Source of the DNA: Acanthopleura granulata
Taxonomy: Eukaryota > Mollusca > Polyplacophora > Chitonida > Chitonidae
Reading direction: 5' to 3'
Length of the DNA: 64,000 nt
Assembly (NCBI GenBank): GCA_016165875.1
Contig: JABBOT010000011.1
Span: forward strand, 10,169,936 to 10,233,935
The translations under genes were made by a program, and so were the position numbers. The notes beneath the pieces were generated by a model. It searched no databases, was not told the DNA's origin, and saw only the letters and a program-made list of their open reading frames with translations. This document shows, piece by piece, positions 56,701-64,000 of this stretch (position 1 is the stretch's first letter; every line of letters starts with the position of its first letter).

Positions 56701-59700
56701 TTTCATAGGATATACATTCTCTAAATAAACTAAATTGGTTTTCATTCTTTTGTTTTGTGATGAGATTTATGATCAAATTATGATATAATTCATTTGTAAG
56801 ATACCATCATGAAACAATTTGAATTACTATATTTTTATATCTAAATTTCGTCCATGGCTAAGTTACTTATTTTGCCGAACTGCTAAGTTCTGTTGATCTT
56901 AGAAGGTGTTTTAAGGTTTATTTGCCAGGTAAGCTGTTATTTTACTGGGAAAATGTAAGTTCCAACACCAAAAGATATATATTATGTCCTTTACTGTCAT
57001 TAAAGATGCAGATGTTTGGGTTCTTAGGTTAAATACAGTAGTTTATGACTGTGTGCCTTTTTTGTTTTTGTTTATTTCTAGGTGATTTCTTTCCTGAACC
57101 ATCTGGAAACATTTTCCACCCTGGCCGAGTCTAAGGTGGAGGGTATTGACAGCTTTGCCTCCAGGTTTAACCAAATCACAAGCACCATCCAGAAGAAACC
57201 TTATGATGTCCTGGACCAGCGCAAAATGGAGTTCGACAATGATTATGAGGACTTCTGCAATCAAATGCAGGACTTGGAGGTGGGTGGAATTATTTTGCTG
57301 GCATTAATTTTGTATACAGATGCAGTGAGAAGAAGTTCAAACACTTACAAGTGCTATACACTTGTTCTTTGTATAGTAATATTATTTCTTTTTCAGAAAT
57401 CGTAGTATGTATATCGATCAGATGCATTAAAATACGTTAGATTCAGTTCTTAATAGCATTTTGAATAATTTCTTATGAAATGTTTTCTTGTAGAGTAACA
57501 TCAAACTGTTTATGACAACCTGTTTCAATAAGGTGAAGTCCATCCTCCAGGCCCTGGACCTTATCTTCAGGTATGAAAATCCACACCTAACTTTCCTAGG
57601 TCCACATCCAAATGCCCTCACAATTTAGGAATGATACGAAAACAAAGTTTTCACTAACACTAAGAAATGTATATGGTACCTACTACTAGTGGGGAGGATG
57701 CAAGTACACTTAACAGAATATTTTCAGGTTTCTAGACTATGAAGCTGACAGTGTGCTGTTTGAAATGTAGTACATGTACATATAGAGGGAATGGGAACTT
57801 GTTCTGGCTGTATTATACTGTCATAATATGGCTAGGAGCCTGGTAAGCAGCTTGAGTGTTGGAGTGGATCTTGGCTGTAGCCCTGGCCAAATTTAATACA
57901 GTGAGGAAAAGGAGGTTGAGGGCAGTGTACTCAAGTCTTCTATGAACATAACCACAGGAGTTGTCCCTCTTCGTCCACCTCATTATCTCTACACAGTGTT
58001 GGCCACACATGTACGTATGATTACTCTGCAGATGATCTCAAGCAAGTAGATTCCTACTTTAGTCAGTTTTTTAGGATTGATACTACATTATAGTAAGATA
58101 ATAATAATAACAATAGCTTTACTTCAGAAATGAGCAGTTCATAGTTATGTATATAAAACATAAATAGCTGTAGATGTATAACTACATGGCATCAAGGTGT
58201 TTAGACAGTTGGCCAGAGTGTTTCCTGACTAAAGCCTTGATATGCTGATAAACTGTTTACTGTTTACGTTTCACAGATTTGAGAAGCTCAACATCCCAAG
58301 TCTCCATGTTGAAGAAAAGTATGCCACCATCTTGAAACAGTTTGGTGCTGAAATTGATAAAATCAAAAAGGTATGTTTTAGATCGCTATAATTTGCCTTA
58401 ATTGTTTTCTGGCAGGGGGGAATGCAGAGCACTGTAATAGTGTTAGCAAAAAGGCTGAGAAGAAAAAATGGTATTTGCCTCACATAGTCATAATGATTGT
58501 TTAGCATGTAAGGCCACACATATATTTCATATAAGTTCATATAATTTTTCCTAGATTTTTTTTTACCTGTGTTTTTAATGTCTTTTAAAGTAGAAGAATG
58601 AAAAATTTCAAAACTATTTAATGTGGGCCATTGAAGAGTCACAGATCCTGCTGTTCTGTGTGTTGATTGTTGGTTGCACTAGTATAAAAAGATGTCAGTT
58701 AATCCGTTAGAAATGTTTCTGTTGACTTCGGTTATACATGTGTAGAGGTTGTTAAAGTGTGGGTACATGGTTTTGTTACAGCAATACCAGAGGTACAGAG
58801 AGGACCCTCCATTGCACAGAAACCTCCCCCCTGTTGCTGGGAAAATATACTGGTCACGACATCTGTACCACAGAATAGAAGAGCCGATGAAAGTATTCAT
58901 GGTGAGAAAACACTGAGGCTGTAATTCCACTCAGATCACCTCTGTTCTCTTCAAAAGTGGTTCTGCTCAAGTCACTTCACTGGGGAGGAAAAAACAAAGA
59001 CATCAGTGGACAAAATTTTGCTTCCATGGAAATATTAATCCAAACTGTTCATCATGATATTCCACAAAGAAGATGATTCTTGCAGTAAATTTCTGTAAAC
59101 AGACCACCCTAAGAATGAAAAGAGATGTTATGAGTACAGCTAGAACATACGTACATGATATAGGCATCTCCATGCAATGTCTGTATATGACTAAAATCCA
59201 TGTTAAACAACCTGCCTATATGCGTATTGGTTCACACATTAATCACAGACATTACATACCTAAGAGTGGCTGTATCTGACAGATGTAAACAATCTGGCCA
59301 CTCGGCCTGATGCCTATAACACAGGGCAAGGCACTTCTCCTCTGAAATCTGCATTGAGATCGATATGATTCATTGCCACCAGTGTTGCTTGTCTACTTCC
59401 CTCCAATTATGGGTAAGATTTTGTCTGTACCATTGTATGGACAAAATTGAAAGGTAGTAAAATGTATGTTTTCAGTGTCTCCCATTGTAATTCATCTCAT
59501 AGAGATGATTGTCGTCGGTGTTTCTTAAAAGAAATTCTAAGTAGCCCCAAAGTTTTACCTTTCTGTGAGTTGCACTTTGTCGTTTGCAGAAACATCCAAC
59601 GATTTTGAAGTCTGAAGATGCCAAGAAGATCATCCGCTCTTACAACAGGATTGCCCGCATTCTGACCGAATATGAGATGTTATATTACAGAGGCTGGATT

Positions 59701-61408
59701 CAGTGTGTGGAACTGGCTAAGCATGATAGTAAGATACATGTAGCACGTTAATACTTAGACATGATTTGTCTTGTGTCTAATGTGGTATTGGTACTCCTTT
59801 TTCATGTTTAAGCTTACTAATGTTCCGGGATATTTGTGAGTACTTAGCAAAATATTTATACGCCAGTATTTGTACCCGTAAATGATGTAACATTGACAGT
59901 CTTGAAGAAGACGTGTATACATTCTACATCAATTTTTTGATATGTCAGACTCATGAGGTGTACATCATAAGAGTTTGGTCAACCATTGCTGCAGCCAATA
60001 AGGCCTTCATTGAACATAATTTGGGGAAAGTCAAGACGTTAATATTAGTTTTTCATCACTGTGTTAGATTCATAGTTGGTTAAATTGTGCCACAACCAGT
60101 CAAAACCCATAGAAATTTTAACAAGGGTTGGGCCCCAACCCAGAATGATGTTCTGGCCAATACCATTCCCAGTTTTCTGCTTTTGTTTGCAACAGCATTG
60201 CGCTCCCCTATACTAGTGCGTAAGCCTGGCAGCAAGGAACTTCTGGTAAACCTTGACCCATACATCTATGAGCTGATCCGAGAGGCGGAGTACATGAGAA
60301 AGCTTGAACTGGAAATCCCAGAAACCATCCAAGTGCTGCTGATAACGAAAGAAAGTCTCCGTAGGAACCACAACCAGCTGATTGTAAGATAATACCAGAT
60401 ATGGGTTGGGAACAAGAGAGTTTGATCTCTCTAAAGTTAGCTTTCTTCTGAAATAATAGACCTTTCCAGACTGTCAGTCAAGAACACGCATTTCACCAGT
60501 CATAATCAGTAATTTTACAAGTAGGTCAACCAGATATCCCTCACATTGTTCACAAATGTACAATCTTTCTGTGGTGTCATGACGTCTCAGTTGCTTTTGG
60601 GAATCGAAAGTAACGTTACTACGAGAAGGAGTGTTGGGATATCCGTATGGGTGGGTATATCCACTGACTGCAGCCATGATATGGCTGCAGTATTGCCCAA
60701 GTGGTGCAAAGCCATAATCATTCATTCATTACTAATTGCCTGTATGTCTTTTGAATTTTTTATGTATAACTATGATTTTTAGTGGTGGATGCAAAAAAAA
60801 AAAAAAAAAGAAGAGACCATCAGCTGTTGTATAGATTAGACTGCCTCAGTCCAGTCGCACACTCAAAACTGAGTGGCTGCCAAAGGAGCATGTAACTGGT
60901 GCACAAAATAGCGAGTGTCATGACTGCTATGACTGTTTAGCACTGAAATGAGATTGCCACACTACACTGCGCAGATTTTGGGCCATTCTGAGCCATTCAG
61001 AATCATGCAGTCATATCTTCACTCTGTGCCTTTTTCTGCAGTGCTTTATTGCTCTTTTGTATTTCTGCATTATTTTCTGGGATCTGTCAGTATTTCTCCA
61101 CTCCACTCATTCTTGGCTCTTACTGTAAGTGAAATATTGTTGGTGTACTGTAATGAATAAATTATTTGAAAAAAAAATCTTAATTTAAAAATGTTGTTGT
61201 GAAATATAATGTTTATTGTGTTCTGAAATAAATTGCTTTCAGATACCACATGCATATTTGCATGTATGTCAACTATGTGTATCTCACGAAGCATGTTACT
61301 TCAATCAAGCAATGTTTTTGTTTTCAGTCACTTTTGGATGAATATCAGGCCATTCGGGATCAGATTCCACAGTTCTTCTCAACCCTCTTTATGCCATCTT
61401 TAAGAAAG
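38784..61408 (+). CDS. Axonemal outer-arm dynein heavy chain, DNAH5/DNAH8 type, 5' part
   Basis: Eighteen exons encode residues 1-825 of a ciliary dynein heavy chain (usually about 4,600 aa); the stalk and AAA motor lie beyond the window. Exons: 38,784-38,794; 46,122-46,302; 46,994-47,128; 47,657-47,747; 48,458-48,609; 50,281-50,470; 51,731-51,900; 53,300-53,476; 54,757-54,870; 55,741-55,848; 56,227-56,475; 57,082-57,279; 57,494-57,570; 58,277-58,370; 58,782-58,901; 59,590-59,728; 60,196-60,383; 61,328-61,408. All introns are GT-AG, all phases match, and the total is 2,475 nt. Text such as [40 protein letters not shown] and [18 protein letters not shown] matches the DNAH5/DNAH8 tail (DHC_N1 region), where the chain dimerises and binds intermediate chains. 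DNAH5 and DNAH8 cannot be told apart here. No frameshift or stop is seen, so the gene is probably active in ciliated cells or sperm. Confidence 0.93.
39046..39215 (+). repeat. SINE-like repeat (family 4), decayed
   Basis: GATGGAAGTTGAAATCAGGG, then CATAAACAGACC and the ending GGATGTTAAACATCCATCAA. Words are shared with 45,920-46,065 and 37,610-37,690. Only partial copies exist here, so the structure is uncertain. Confidence 0.4.
39731..39852. mobile_element. MITE-like hairpin, copy 2
   Basis: Left arm GTCCGTTTTACGAAGAGGGT, then GTAAC; right arm TTACACCCAGTTTGTAAAAC, then GGGC (39,829-39,852). The arms are complementary with few mismatches, and the interior resembles copy 1 (ATGGCAATTAATCTGTACAG versus ATGGCGACATATCTCTACAG). 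Confidence 0.65.
40621..41761 (+). pseudogene. Non-LTR retrotransposon fragment (endonuclease and RT)
   Basis: An APE-type endonuclease end reads [14 protein letters not shown] (40,680-40,720) and breaks near 40,800. RT starts with NKASGVDNI (40,950). After several stops an open 136-codon stretch (41,351-41,761) carries [30 protein letters not shown] and the catalytic [12 protein letters not shown], ending [15 protein letters not shown]. It is Jockey/CR1-like in pattern. Internal deletions and stops make it dead. Confidence 0.85.
42245..43623. repeat. ~0.7-kb tandem repeat, two diverged units
   Basis: Unit 1 (42,245-42,912) and unit 2 (42,915-43,623) share GCACAAGGCCTAGGTACATT, AGGCCTAACATCATCCCAAG, GGTCACATGACCTAGC and GAGTCTTCTAAACATGCTAC-like sequence in the same order. 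Each holds the palindrome GGTCACATGACC. No ORF is conserved. A later piece, TGATGTCCTGATCACAAA, occurs at 43,620 and 45,091. Confidence 0.85.
43883..44245 (+). pseudogene. Non-LTR retrotransposon 3' end (after RT)
   Basis: A 119-codon open stretch reads [35 protein letters not shown] and [19 protein letters not shown], the typical RNase H-tail and C-terminal region of Jockey/I-type LINEs. RT is missing, and it stops before the usual Cys-rich end (CDMVSY-stop). It may be the tail of the same insertion as 40,621, split by the tandem repeat. Confidence 0.75.
44960..45069. repeat. Short inverted repeat
   Basis: TTTCAATATTGTAC (44,960-44,973) and its exact complement GTACAATATTGAAA (45,056-45,069) flank an 82-bp GC-richer centre, which itself contains GGGCCAATGG and CCCATTGGC. 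It may be a tiny MITE or a structured transcript segment. Confidence 0.7.
45091..45240. repeat. Third partial copy of the 0.7-kb repeat flank
   Basis: TGATGTCCTGATCACAAA, TTTTTTTCCTGCGATGC and GAAAAAGTGCAGG match 43,619-43,760 with substitutions. Confidence 0.7.
45920..46065 (+). repeat. SINE-like repeat (family 4), 3' part
   Basis: GACTTAAAGTCAGGAGGG, CTCTGGTTTCCTCCACACAT and the ending CATCAAACACCAATCAG are typical of a SINE 3' end. The head is not seen. Confidence 0.45.
46122..46302 (+). CDS. Dynein exon 2 (residues 4-64)
   Basis: A basic, Ser-rich N-terminal extension ([19 protein letters not shown]), probably flexible. Acceptor TTTTAG, donor CAG/GTATGA, ends in phase 0. Confidence 0.9.
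46994..47128 (+). CDS. Dynein exon 3 (residues 65-109)
   Basis: Encodes [19 protein letters not shown], the start of conserved DNAH5/8 tail text. Acceptor TTGCAG, donor CAG/GTAATT, 45 codons. Confidence 0.95.
47657..47747 (+). CDS. Dynein exon 4 (residues 110-140)
   Basis: Encodes [20 protein letters not shown]. Acceptor follows a pyrimidine run (TTTTTTTTCAG). Donor GAAG/GTAAAT, ends in phase 1. Confidence 0.95.
48458..48609 (+). CDS. Dynein exon 5 (residues 140-190)
   Basis: Encodes [20 protein letters not shown]. Acceptor GTTCCAG, donor GAT/GTAAGT, ends in phase 0. Confidence 0.95.
48734..48962 (+). repeat. SINE (family 1) in dynein intron 5
   Basis: Head GGGGCCTCCATGGTGGAGG, body TTCATGCCGGCTTGCCCTC, and end TTCTTGAGTACACGG with an AAATAAATAAGT tail. 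Sense strand of the gene, diverged. Confidence 0.7.
50281..50470 (+). CDS. Dynein exon 6 (residues 191-254)
   Basis: Encodes [20 protein letters not shown] and [13 protein letters not shown]. Acceptor TTTGCAG, donor AGT/GTAAGT, ends in phase 1. Intron 5 before it is 1.7 kb, with a SINE at 48,734 and otherwise nothing recognised. Confidence 0.95.
51353..51494 (-). repeat. SINE (family 1), deleted, in dynein intron 6
   Basis: Reverse complement with tail TTATTTGATTGGTGTTTTAC, body GCGGCCAACAATGTGGTGGG, and head GAGCCACGAAGGCCCC at the right. The middle part is missing. Confidence 0.75.
51731..51900 (+). CDS. Dynein exon 7 (residues 254-310)
   Basis: Encodes [20 protein letters not shown] and [16 protein letters not shown]. 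Acceptor TTTGTAG, donor CAG/GTGAGG, ends in phase 0. Confidence 0.95.
53300..53476 (+). CDS. Dynein exon 8 (residues 311-369)
   Basis: Encodes [20 protein letters not shown] and [14 protein letters not shown], the beginning of the DHC_N1 region. Acceptor TGATAG, donor AAG/GTCAGC. Intron 7 (1.4 kb) shows nothing recognised. Confidence 0.95.
54757..54870 (+). CDS. Dynein exon 9 (residues 370-407)
   Basis: Encodes [20 protein letters not shown], a strongly conserved dynein tail motif. Acceptor TTGTAG, donor CCG/GTCAGT. Intron 8 (1.3 kb) shows nothing recognised. Confidence 0.97.
55015..55355 (-). repeat. SINE (family 2), best copy, in dynein intron 9
   Basis: Minus strand: tRNA-like head (GTGGTTACATATAGAGCATC as box A, GGGATCAATCCCGGG as box B), then CAAAGACTTTAAAAATGCTA, GGTCAGCCCGGTGTCAGAGT and GTCTTCGGCATGATACTCCA, ending ACGATGTAAAACTCAAGCAG. 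About 340 bp. Confidence 0.75.
55741..55848 (+). CDS. Dynein exon 10 (residues 408-443)
   Basis: Encodes [20 protein letters not shown]. Acceptor ATTGTAG, donor AAG/GTATTT, 36 codons in phase 0. Confidence 0.97.
56227..56475 (+). CDS. Dynein exon 11 (residues 444-526)
   Basis: Encodes [20 protein letters not shown] and [20 protein letters not shown]. Acceptor ACATAG, donor AAG/GTGAGA, 83 codons. Confidence 0.97.
57082..57279 (+). CDS. Dynein exon 12 (residues 527-592)
   Basis: Encodes [20 protein letters not shown]. Acceptor TTTCTAG, donor GAG/GTGGGT, 66 codons. Confidence 0.97.
57494..57570 (+). CDS. Dynein exon 13 (residues 593-618)
   Basis: Encodes [20 protein letters not shown]. Acceptor CTTGTAG, donor CAG/GTATGA, ends in phase 2. 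Confidence 0.95.
58277..58370 (+). CDS. Dynein exon 14 (residues 618-649)
   Basis: Encodes [20 protein letters not shown]. Acceptor TTCACAG, donor AAG/GTATGT. Intron 13 (0.7 kb) shows nothing recognised. Confidence 0.95.
58782..58901 (+). CDS. Dynein exon 15 (residues 650-689)
   Basis: Encodes [20 protein letters not shown], the conserved 'PPVAGKI' dynein tail motif. Acceptor GTTACAG, donor ATG/GTGAGA. Confidence 0.97.
59590..59728 (+). CDS. Dynein exon 16 (residues 690-736)
   Basis: Encodes [20 protein letters not shown]. Acceptor TTTGCAG, donor ATA/GTAAGA, ends in phase 1. Intron 15 (0.7 kb) shows nothing recognised. Confidence 0.97.
60196..60383 (+). CDS. Dynein exon 17 (residues 736-798)
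   Basis: Encodes [20 protein letters not shown] and [11 protein letters not shown]. Acceptor GCAACAG, donor ATT/GTAAGA. Intron 17 after it contains 17-18 A at 60,791. Confidence 0.97.
61328..61408 (+). CDS. Dynein exon 18 (residues 799-825), last in window
   Basis: Encodes [18 protein letters not shown]. Acceptor TTTTCAG, donor AAG/GTAACA, phase 0. The next exon should start with the family's TWTSLNI-like stretch; it is not found up to 64,000, so intron 18 exceeds 2.5 kb. Confidence 0.95.
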
Positions 61409-61901
61409 GTAACAATTAGCGAACTATTACAGCTGCTCTTTGGGCATAACTCACAATAACACGAACTATGTAAAGGTTGTATGAAAATGGCTTGGAAAGA
61501 AATGGCATTTTTTTCGAAAGTTAGATATTTCAATTTGAAGAATGGAAAACTGGCTTAAGTTTCATGAAGCACACTTAGCTAAATATTCCCTTAACTGCTG
61601 GGACAATCTAGCTATGTTGTAGAGATTGGTTTTTTGGAAACTTTAAAGGCAGACTTGCATATTTATCTTTGAAATGTCCGAACTCACATTAACATGCAGT
61701 ATCTGGTCATTATTACTTCATACATGAACGTTGTACCACTCGGGCAATGGCGATACACTCAAGGCACTGCCTTTCCCTCATATACCACATTTCCCAGTCT
61801 AACCATGTGATGATGATATTTAAATGAATTTTTCTGAAATGCAGTTAGAACTTGTCAAATGTTTATCTTGTTTAGTAAATACTGAATACTTTTACTTTCC
61901 T

Positions 61902-62078
61902 GGGGGCCTCCATGGCCAAGGGGGTGAGCGCGCCAGCATAGCGTAATCACCCAGGTGCCTCTCAGTATGATCAGTGTGAGTTCAAATCCAGCTCATGCTG
62001 GCTTCATCTCCGGCCATGGGTGGGAAGGTCTGCCAGCTGCCAGTGGATTGTAGTGGGTTTCCCCCAGGCTCCGGTTTC
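61902..62078 (+). repeat. SINE (family 1), 5' part
   Basis: Head GGGGCCTCCATGGCCAAGGG, box-B-like GTGAGTTCAAATCC, and body CATGCTGGCTTCATCTCCGG to GGCTCCGGTTT. The 3' end (GAAGTATTCTTCGGTATGGT, CACCAATCAAATAATAAAAT) is 460 bp away at 62,540-62,605, so the copy is probably split by a later insertion. Confidence 0.75.
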
Positions 62079-63054
62079 ACGTTGGCGGCTGGCAATCTCA
62101 TTAAAATCAGATCCTTAGTTCTGGCTGCGCTATGCCACTGGGATCTGACGTTGGGCCATTGTTTATTGTGTTTTGAGAAATTCTGGAGGCACGTCAAGAA
62201 TACTTAATGTTTAGCCAGTCAGCACACTCATAAATGCTCGATCATTGTGTGAATTGTGTAATTTTCAACTGTAAACCCCAGCAAAAGTTCAGTTCATATT
62301 TCACGTATACTCTGGCATTCAGCATGATTAATACCAGCTGATCTACTCGCCATGTTTGCACTGGGATCGGAAATCTCTGGTCTGTCAAAGCTGTCATCAG
62401 CCATGTCTATAGTTTCTGCCTCAAGTGGAGAATTAGCCCACTGATTGGTTAATTGAATAACCCCGAAGAAAACATTGCCAGTGAATCAGATCGTGTTAGC
62501 ATAGCAGCCACATGACTGATTTTAATGAGATTGGGCTGCTGGCTGAACTCCTGTAAGTGAAGTATTCTTCGGTATGGTGTAAAACACCAATCAAATAATA
62601 AAATAATTTTTAGGGGATCGGTCCATCATTGTGATACCCTTTTGAAATTGTCAGGATTATTATTATTCTTCTTTTTATTTTTCTTCACTTTTTACCCCCT
62701 TTCTTACACACTTGTAGGGAACACAGCTCAATCAAAAAAAGTGAAACTTGGAGATAATACCTGATCAGGTGTGAACTGATGCATATTATAGATCTGGTAT
62801 AACAGACCAGATGGATTGGCGGCCATCTTGGAATAGTACCAAACCTATTTTAAACTTCTCAAAGATGTTCGAATGAAATCTCCTCGAAATTTGCATCCAT
62901 AATCTTCGACACAAGCTCAGAAACATGTGGTTTATTGATATAAATGTAACTAAGCTCTGGAGGCGGTCTTGAAAATGTCACATGACGTTTTCACCAATGT
63001 GCCTCAGTTAGCCCAATTATGGTAAAAAAGGTGTGGATTTACATGTAAGTTAAC

Positions 63055-63925
63055 ATGAGCAGTGTAAAAATGTGTGTAGACTTTTGTACCAGAAGTAGTT
63101 ATTGCCAGAAAACTGTACAAAAACGTCCTATTTACTTAACATGTGAGGTTTGTGCAAGACAACATGAAATGTTGTCCTGGGTCAAGTCAATTGTACACCG
63201 AGAAAGCATCATCTCAGTATCCTCTGCAGCGAGCAATCTGTCAAAAGCCTTTGAAACACCTCCACTTGAGATGTTGTTAGGGCAAACCTTTCAGCATTGT
63301 TTACCTTCTGTATTTTGTTATCAGTTGTGAGCTGAAGATCAAAGGGGAATTTTCTCTGTGCTGTCCTCCAGTACTAGACCTGTTGTATATGATTGCTGGC
63401 AGCCTATTCCTTCTTTCTCCTTGTATTATGATTATTACAGCCTGTGCATGCAGTTTGATTGGATGAATTTTGTTACCCAAGATTATTGGTTGAAGACACC
63501 ATGTGACATAATTTTCTCTAATTTGCCCAATTTTGTTCGACAAGGTGTCATTTTAAACGTAAATGAACATAAGGAGTGCAAAAATGTGCATAGATGTTGT
63601 CTGTTGCAAGTATTTTTCAATGCATTGCCGAAAAACTGCTGAAATATCACAGATAACCCAGTGGGTAACACTGGAGCTTCCTTCAGGATTACATGAAATT
63701 TTTTCCTGGGTTAAATAAATGGCATATAGAGAAAACCTCGTCTCGATGTTCACATATACATGCATATCACCTGGGCCAAAATCCTTAAAAGCGTCAATCA
63801 CTTCAGCGGCTGTCTTGGCAGTGCCAGTAAACTTTACAACAATGTAATCTTTCTGTCTTTTGTTATCGGCTGTGGGCCGAAGATCAAAGGTGCATTTTGT
63901 CTGTGCTGACCTCTAGTACTGATTG
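63055..63925. repeat. Diverged ~545-bp duplication
   Basis: TTTTGTTATCAGTTGTGAGC, then GAAGATCAAAGGGGAATTTT (63,311-63,350) recurs as TTTTGTTATCGGCTGTGGGC, then GAAGATCAAAGGTGCATTTT (63,857-63,897). Flanking text is also related (CCTGGGTCAAGTCAATTG / CCTGGGTTAAATAAATGG). No ORF is conserved. Confidence 0.7.
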
Positions 63926-64000
63926 AACAAACACACTACCTGGTGCACCTTGACGCCAGGATTAGAAATCTGCAAGAATTGTTTTTTTCCATTGAATGGT

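Larger units (their letters stand above)
61409..64000 (+). other. Dynein intron 18 (start), repeats only
   Basis: No dynein exon is seen. It holds a SINE (61,902-62,078, with a separated 3' end at 62,540) and a diverged ~545-bp duplication (63,055-63,380 and 63,590-63,925). Confidence 0.6.

Noticed and set aside
60791..60810. A run as the tail of a processed pseudogene
   Set aside because: No coding or cDNA-like sequence precedes it and no target duplication is seen.

Overview
The window is animal nuclear DNA. Its genes are intron-split with GT/AG junctions, it carries a metazoan Toll-like receptor and an axonemal dynein gene, and it is full of tRNA-derived SINEs, Gypsy LTR elements and non-LTR fragments. 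The frequent ACATGTA-type words, the SINE style and the single-exon TLR suggest a lophotrochozoan (mollusc or brachiopod grade). This is inference; the species cannot be read from the sequence.

Region 1 (1-9,440) is repeat-rich and shows no convincing gene. It holds a MITE-like hairpin, several SINE families, a cluster of ATTACA/ATGGGTA words, an array of 17 units of 35 bp and a 3 x 62 bp array.

Region 2 (9,440-26,200) is a small TLR cluster. One intact single-exon TLR (817 aa, minus strand, 9,623-12,076) lies opposite the remains of two plus-strand copies (19.44-19.73 kb, and 19.83-20.98 kb plus 25.71-26.03 kb). Every copy ends inside the same 35-bp minisatellite, whose unit contains the last codons and stop of the receptor. 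Between them lie a decayed Gypsy element (14.56-17.22 kb), an AT/GT microsatellite and a ~72-bp minisatellite. The second plus-strand TLR copy is split by ~4.7 kb that includes a rearranged piece of a large DNA element. That piece carries a family-B-polymerase-like gene, two virion-structural-like genes, a coiled-coil gene and an oppositely oriented fragment; it resembles Polinton/adintovirus-type elements, by inference.

Region 3 (26.2-37 kb) is mostly repeats. Its main feature is a Gypsy-type retrotransposon on the minus strand (32.4-35.3 kb): integrase, then a separate coiled-coil plus SGNH-hydrolase ORF in the position usually used by env, then a polypurine tract and LTR start. Its RT/RNase H half (35.3-36.9 kb) lies inverted.

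Region 4 (38.78-61.41 kb and beyond) is the 5' part of an axonemal outer-arm dynein heavy chain gene of the DNAH5/DNAH8 type. Eighteen exons have matching splice phases and encode the first 825 residues, which are the tail; the motor domain lies outside the window. Its introns hold LINE fragments, a ~0.7-kb tandem repeat, SINEs and a second copy of the MITE-like hairpin.

The most notable items are the TLR-tail-derived minisatellite, the DNA-virus-like insert in the TLR pseudogene and the Gypsy element with an SGNH-hydrolase third ORF.
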